Assembly (NCBI RefSeq): GCF_014384965.1
Contig: NZ_JACRSW010000008.1
Span: 1 to 64,000, forward strand
DNA from: Jutongia hominis
Lineage (GTDB): Bacteria > Bacillota > Clostridia > Lachnospirales > Lachnospiraceae
Length of the DNA stretch: 64,000 nucleotides
Direction of reading: 5' to 3'
Shown here: positions 60,793-64,000 of the stretch, in pieces
Position numbering within the stretch: position 1 is the first letter of the stretch
Layout of the letters: every line of letters starts with the position of its first letter
Program-made: the position numbers and the translations under genes
The notes under the pieces: model-generated
What the model saw: only the letters and a program-made list of their open reading frames with translations
Databases searched by the model: none
Told to the model about the DNA's origin: nothing

Positions 60793-61539
60793 CTAAATCT
60801 GCCCGCATACTTTATATTTTATCACAGCAAAAACTTCTCTGGTATAACAATTTACAGATGTATACGGATGTGTTTTCGAGCCAAGTCCCTGCACACCGGT
60901 AAGCCCCAGTTTTTTAGCAATCCCAACCGCACGATGTACATGAAAGTCATTGCTGACAATGACTACTGTTTTCTTTTCAAGAGCGCCTGTTTTGATACTG
61001 TTTTTTATATTTTCTTCCGTGTTCACAGAAGCTTCTTCCTTTTGTATCCGTTCTTTTGCAATTCCATTTTTAATCAGATAACGATACATGGCTTCTGCTT
61101 CACTGATCTTTTCACCATGCCCCTGTCCGCCTGACACGATCACTTTTGTCTCAGGATTTTCTTCCAAATATTCTTTTGCAAGTTCAATCCGATATTTTAA
61201 ATTCGAGCTCATACGCTCTCCATAAACATGTGCACCCAGAACGATCAGATAATCTGCATTCCGATCTGCTTTTTTTACTCCGTCTTTTATGACAACACCA
61301 AGTGTTACAAGAAAGAATGACAACACACAAAGCAGTACGCCGTAAAAGATATGTGCAGCATGCGGATACCAATTCAGGTTTTTGTTTTTCATCCATTGAT
61401 GCACAAAGCCGAGCACAACGAAAAGGATGCCAAGCAGCAGCCAGAAAAACGTAAAAGAGTTATTGGCTCCTACCCAGACCACATACCCGATAAAATAAAG
61501 TAAACTGATGCTTCCTGCTGCCCACCACACAATACTCAT
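60793..61539 (-). CDS. YdcF/ElyC-family (DUF218) membrane protein
   Basis: A 248-residue protein: four N-terminal membrane helices then a DUF218 domain with DYLIVLGAHVYGERMSSNLK, VIVSGGQGHGEKISEAEAM and VSNDFHVHRAVGIA. ElyC in E. coli acts in peptidoglycan and envelope-lipid metabolism. ATG at 61539 is chosen, with GAGG six bases before it, over the ATG two codons upstream. Confidence 0.85.
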   Translation of the reverse strand: MSIVWWAAGSISLLYFIGYVVWVGANNSFTFFWLLLGILFVVLGFVHQWMKNKNLNWYPHAAHIFYGVLLCVLSFFLVTLGVVIKDGVKKADRNADYLIVLGAHVYGERMSSNLKYRIELAKEYLEENPETKVIVSGGQGHGEKISEAEAMYRYLIKNGIAKERIQKEEASVNTEENIKNSIKTGALEKKTVVIVSNDFHVHRAVGIAKKLGLTGVQGLGSKTHPYTSVNCYTREVFAVIKYKVCGQI

Positions 61540-61568
61540 ATTCATCCTCTTTTCATACTGTTGAACCC

Positions 61569-62282
61569 TTAGCGTAAAAAGAATTGTACAACCGCAAAAG
61601 GCTTTTGATCTTCTCCATCCAATGCTACTACAATTTCTTTTGAATTAACGGTATACACAACCGGAATGATCTTATCTCCCAAAACGGCCTGCTTACGATA
61701 TTCCGCCCTGAGTTCTTTGATCTCACTTTCCATATGAGGAAGATATTCGGTTGCCATCTGAACATACTGACGGTTGTTGACATGATGGTTTGTATCAAGA
61801 TGATATTCTTTTACCAAAAAGCCATCTTTCTTCTCTCCACTCTCCGGGAGTTTGATCTTTCTTGGTGCATAATCCATTTCCAATGGATCATGAACGCCAT
61901 AAACATCTCCGATCTCCGGTGTTACGATCATCGGACGGTTCTTTTTTAAATCCATCAAAACCCAGATAGAATTTGCTTTCGCAACGCACTCTCCCGAACT
62001 GTCCGTAATCAGGAAATTACGATATCCAAACATTTTTTCAAAACCATATGCCTGTGTGCCTACTGTGATCTCTTCGCCCATGGCAGGATATTTTTCAATG
62101 ACGATCTGCCATGAGTTCAATACCCACATCAATTGTTTCTTCTTATGATATTCCAATCCGACACCCAGATCCTCAGATTGAAAATTCGTACAATCCTGCA
62201 TATAATCAATGATCGCATTTACCGTAATGCGTGCATCTTCTCCTACTTCGCTATATCGTACTCTGCTGTCAAATGTATACAT
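61569..62282 (-). CDS. Acyl-ACP thioesterase
   Basis: A 237-residue double-hotdog thioesterase of the FatA/FatB family (YTFDSRVRYSEVG, LNSWQIVIEKYP, NSIWVLMDL, EYHLDTNHHVNN with catalytic Asn/His). It releases free fatty acids from acyl-ACP. ATG follows AGGAGGAACT. It is 29 bases from the YdcF gene, so the two may be cotranscribed. Confidence 0.9.
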   Translation of the reverse strand: MYTFDSRVRYSEVGEDARITVNAIIDYMQDCTNFQSEDLGVGLEYHKKKQLMWVLNSWQIVIEKYPAMGEEITVGTQAYGFEKMFGYRNFLITDSSGECVAKANSIWVLMDLKKNRPMIVTPEIGDVYGVHDPLEMDYAPRKIKLPESGEKKDGFLVKEYHLDTNHHVNNRQYVQMATEYLPHMESEIKELRAEYRKQAVLGDKIIPVVYTVNSKEIVVALDGEDQKPFAVVQFFLR

Positions 62283-62364
62283 AGTTCCTCCTGACTTTAT
62301 TCTTCTACATCCTCCAATTGCATCAAAAATATGCTCTAAATCAGCATTTATTTTCTTTCAGCCT

Positions 62365-62712
62365 TTACTCTTCTACATGTTCAATTCCCTGACTCAATAT
62401 CGTAAATACATGTTCATCTGCAAGTGTATATAATACGGTCTTTCCTTCTTTGCGGTATTTAACAAGGCGATTCTGCTTTAATACACGAAGCTGATGAGAA
62501 ATAGCGCTTTGTGTCATATTTAAGATCTTTGCAATATCAAAGACACACATTTCATTTTCATATAATACATATAGAATTTTGATTCTGGTTGAATCTCCAA
62601 ACACCTTAAAAAGATCTGCTAACTCGTACAGCTCACTTTCGATTGGCATTTTTTCTTCAATACTATTGACTGTATCATCATCCACTGTCATATAACCATT
62701 CTCTTTTTCCAT
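62365..62712 (-). CDS. ArsR/SmtB-family metal-sensing repressor
   Basis: A 115-residue winged HTH: LADLFKVFGDSTRIKILYVL, NMTQSAISHQLRVLKQNRLV and KVRKEG-type wing (VKYRKEGKTVLYTLADEHV). A Cys in MCVFDIAK (residue 56) at the alpha-3 position could be a metal ligand. No metal transporter is in view, so its target cannot be named. ATG follows GAGGGATATAG. Confidence 0.88.
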   Translation of the reverse strand: MEKENGYMTVDDDTVNSIEEKMPIESELYELADLFKVFGDSTRIKILYVLYENEMCVFDIAKILNMTQSAISHQLRVLKQNRLVKYRKEGKTVLYTLADEHVFTILSQGIEHVEE

Positions 62713-62765
62713 CTATATCCCTCATTTCCCGGCGTATTTCCGGCGTTGCTATTCTGTGATTGGCA

Positions 62766-63719
62766 TTAGTATGCTCCCAGTCTTTTTAATGCTTCCTGCG
62801 GGATTGTTTGTGAAGTTGCAATGTCTAGTATACTTTCTGTCTCTGTCGATGCATTCTGATACCAGATCAATGCCTCCTGCAACTCACCGGTGCTTTCATA
62901 GTATCTTCCAAGTTCACAACATACTTCTGCACTGGATACGGTTGCCGTATCTTTGAGAGCATATCCAAAAAACTTTGGAATGTCTCCCTTGATGCGGTAT
63001 GCACGTACTAACACGCAGATTGCTTCTTTGATCGTATCCATTTCTCTGCTATCCTGCTGCAATGTCTGTTCAAAGACCGGGATCGCTTTTACGAAATCTT
63101 CATCCTGTCCGGAATGATACAACTCCATTGCATACATGTGATGCAGTTTTTTAGACAATCTTTCTTTTAATCCTGCCTGAAGCAATGCATCAAAATCTCT
63201 TTTGGAATGATCCGATTGCGGTTCATGAATGATCTCTATCTGACTGTCATATACGATCGGATCGATCCGCAATGTTTCATGGATTGGATCGATCCATTGA
63301 AATGCCCGTAAACGGCGGTATAATTTCGGACGATATTCTTTTTCAAAATTATAAACGGTATTAAACTCTGCTTTTGTACAATATAACATTTGCACCATTT
63401 CAATCTCCGGCAAAAGGATCTGCTTTAACTGTGCAAGCTTTTTTTGATTGTCTGCATCAAGATATTCATCTGCATCAGCAGTATAGATATACTCTTTTGT
63501 TGCTTTTGATGCGACAAAGTTTCTTGCATCGCTGAAGTTTCCTGTCCATTCAAAATCGTAGACCTTGTCTGCATATTTTTGAGCAATCTTTTTTGTTGTA
63601 TCGCTCGACCCGGTATCGGCTATGATAATTTCATCCATATACGGTGCCAGACTTTTTAGACACCGTTCCAATACCTTTTCTTCGTTTTTGACGATCATAC
63701 ATAAACTAAAGCTTGTCAT
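62766..63719 (-). CDS. Family 2 glycosyltransferase with helical C-terminal repeats
   Basis: A 317-residue protein: SFSLCMIVKNEEKVLERCL begins the GT-A fold; DTGSSDTT and TADADEYLDAD (DxD) are the nucleotide-sugar/metal motifs. From about 190 onward it is helical, TPR-like (LYHSGQDEDFVKAIPVFEQT, ALIWYQNAS). Related proteins glycosylate peptides or surface glycans. ATG at 63719 follows GGAGGAAAG. Confidence 0.88.
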   Translation of the reverse strand: MTSFSLCMIVKNEEKVLERCLKSLAPYMDEIIIADTGSSDTTKKIAQKYADKVYDFEWTGNFSDARNFVASKATKEYIYTADADEYLDADNQKKLAQLKQILLPEIEMVQMLYCTKAEFNTVYNFEKEYRPKLYRRLRAFQWIDPIHETLRIDPIVYDSQIEIIHEPQSDHSKRDFDALLQAGLKERLSKKLHHMYAMELYHSGQDEDFVKAIPVFEQTLQQDSREMDTIKEAICVLVRAYRIKGDIPKFFGYALKDTATVSSAEVCCELGRYYESTGELQEALIWYQNASTETESILDIATSQTIPQEALKRLGAY

Positions 63720-63784
63720 CTTTCCTCCTGCCTTCTTCTGCATCATAGACTATATAAAAGCTGCACATGCAATGCCGTTTCCTT

Positions 63785-64000
63785 TTACTCTGCACCTTCC
63801 GGTATATCTTCTGTATTTTGATCGGTATTCGGTATATCCTCTGCCGGTGCCTGTGTCTGTGCGGGTTCCTGCGTTGGTGCAGTTGTCTGTGCAGGTTCCT
63901 GTGTCTTCGTTGGTGCTTTTGTTGCCGCAGGCTTTGTTGTTTTGTCCGGTTCTGCTGTATTATCAACTGCTTCCGGATCTAATGTCTCAGAAGGTGTATC
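63785..64000 (-). CDS. Pro/Thr/Ala-rich C-terminal tail of a partial protein
   Basis: The last 71 codons of a gene entering from beyond the window's right end. The acidic tail reads DTPSETLDPEAVDNTAEPDK, then Thr/Pro/Ala/Gln-rich motifs (APTKTQEPAQT repeated) and ends EDIPEGAE before TAA. It may be a cell-surface or lipoprotein tail. The body is outside the window. Confidence 0.6.
   Translation of the reverse strand, partial: DTPSETLDPEAVDNTAEPDKTTKPAATKAPTKTQEPAQTTAPTQEPAQTQAPAEDIPNTDQNTEDIPEGAE

Noticed and set aside
63706..63966. Leftward His/Arg/Gln-rich 86-codon frame
   Set aside because: A low-complexity shadow of the Pro/Thr-rich frame at 63785-64000, which has better composition and a proper stop.

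Overview
The window looks like chromosomal DNA of a low-GC, spore-forming Clostridia bacterium, most likely Lachnospiraceae. The signs are AT-rich DNA with strong GGAGG ribosome binding sites, an Flp1-type Tad pilus locus, a BofA-like protein next to a DUF2508 gene, a SpoIIQ-like LytM protein, glgP, clpX and an AgrC/LytTR-type regulatory locus. The family assignment is inference from gene content and protein style; no species is claimed.

Region 1 (1-4773) is a mosaic of accessory DNA: an IS21 istA fragment fused to a broken ADP-ribosylglycohydrolase gene, an intact vWA gene, a macrodomain-HTH fusion, an acetyltransferase-like gene, a GIY-YIG/DUF4357 gene and a small HTH gene. It ends in scraps of hsdS, an integrase and an excisionase.

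Region 2 (4774-23296) is a tandem integration array at the 3' end of guaA. Three copies of an 11-bp core (TATTCAAACTC) at 4774, 8231 and 23286 bound two elements. The inner 15-kb element is an integrative mobilizable element with xis, int, mobC, CHC2 primase, VapE-type ATPase, a MobA/MobL relaxase and XRE regulators. Its defence cargo is an EcoRII-type restriction-modification operon with Vsr, an OLD-like ATPase and a second m5C methyltransferase, plus a HEPN-like gene. The outer 3.5-kb element has lost its integrase and most of its relaxase but keeps a large nuclease-NTPase gene. Each element has its own pair of 11-bp-spaced arm repeats at almost identical distances from the cores.

Region 3 (23285-33400) is housekeeping: guaA, a DUF2007 membrane protein, a six-copy 65-bp repeat array, an AIM24-family gene, a catalytically dead LytM protein, an RDD membrane protein, sppA and glgP. 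Region 4 (33629-44083) holds a PrcB-like lipoprotein and an 11-gene Tad/Flp pilus operon with two prepilin peptidases and an FHA protein. Region 5 (44174-48368) has bofA-like, DUF2508, a subtilisin-like protease and clpX.

Region 6 (48613-52236) has two paralogous AgrC-like kinases around a LytTR response regulator, then tRNA-Arg(CCU). The first kinase keeps the phospho-acceptor His but has lost the ATP site; the second keeps the ATP site but has Asp where the His should be. They may work only together. Region 7 (52306-64000) is cell-envelope: a D,D-carboxypeptidase with a basic tail, an SH3-NlpC/P60 hydrolase, an O-acyltransferase cluster (MBOAT, two DHHW proteins, DUF4358, and a 53-codon gene), YdcF, an acyl-ACP thioesterase, an ArsR regulator, a glycosyltransferase and the Pro/Thr-rich tail of a gene running off the end.

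Other recurrent signals are a dispersed motif that sits directly after terminator T-tracts, and candidate structured RNAs at 20470-20602 and 54196-54281.
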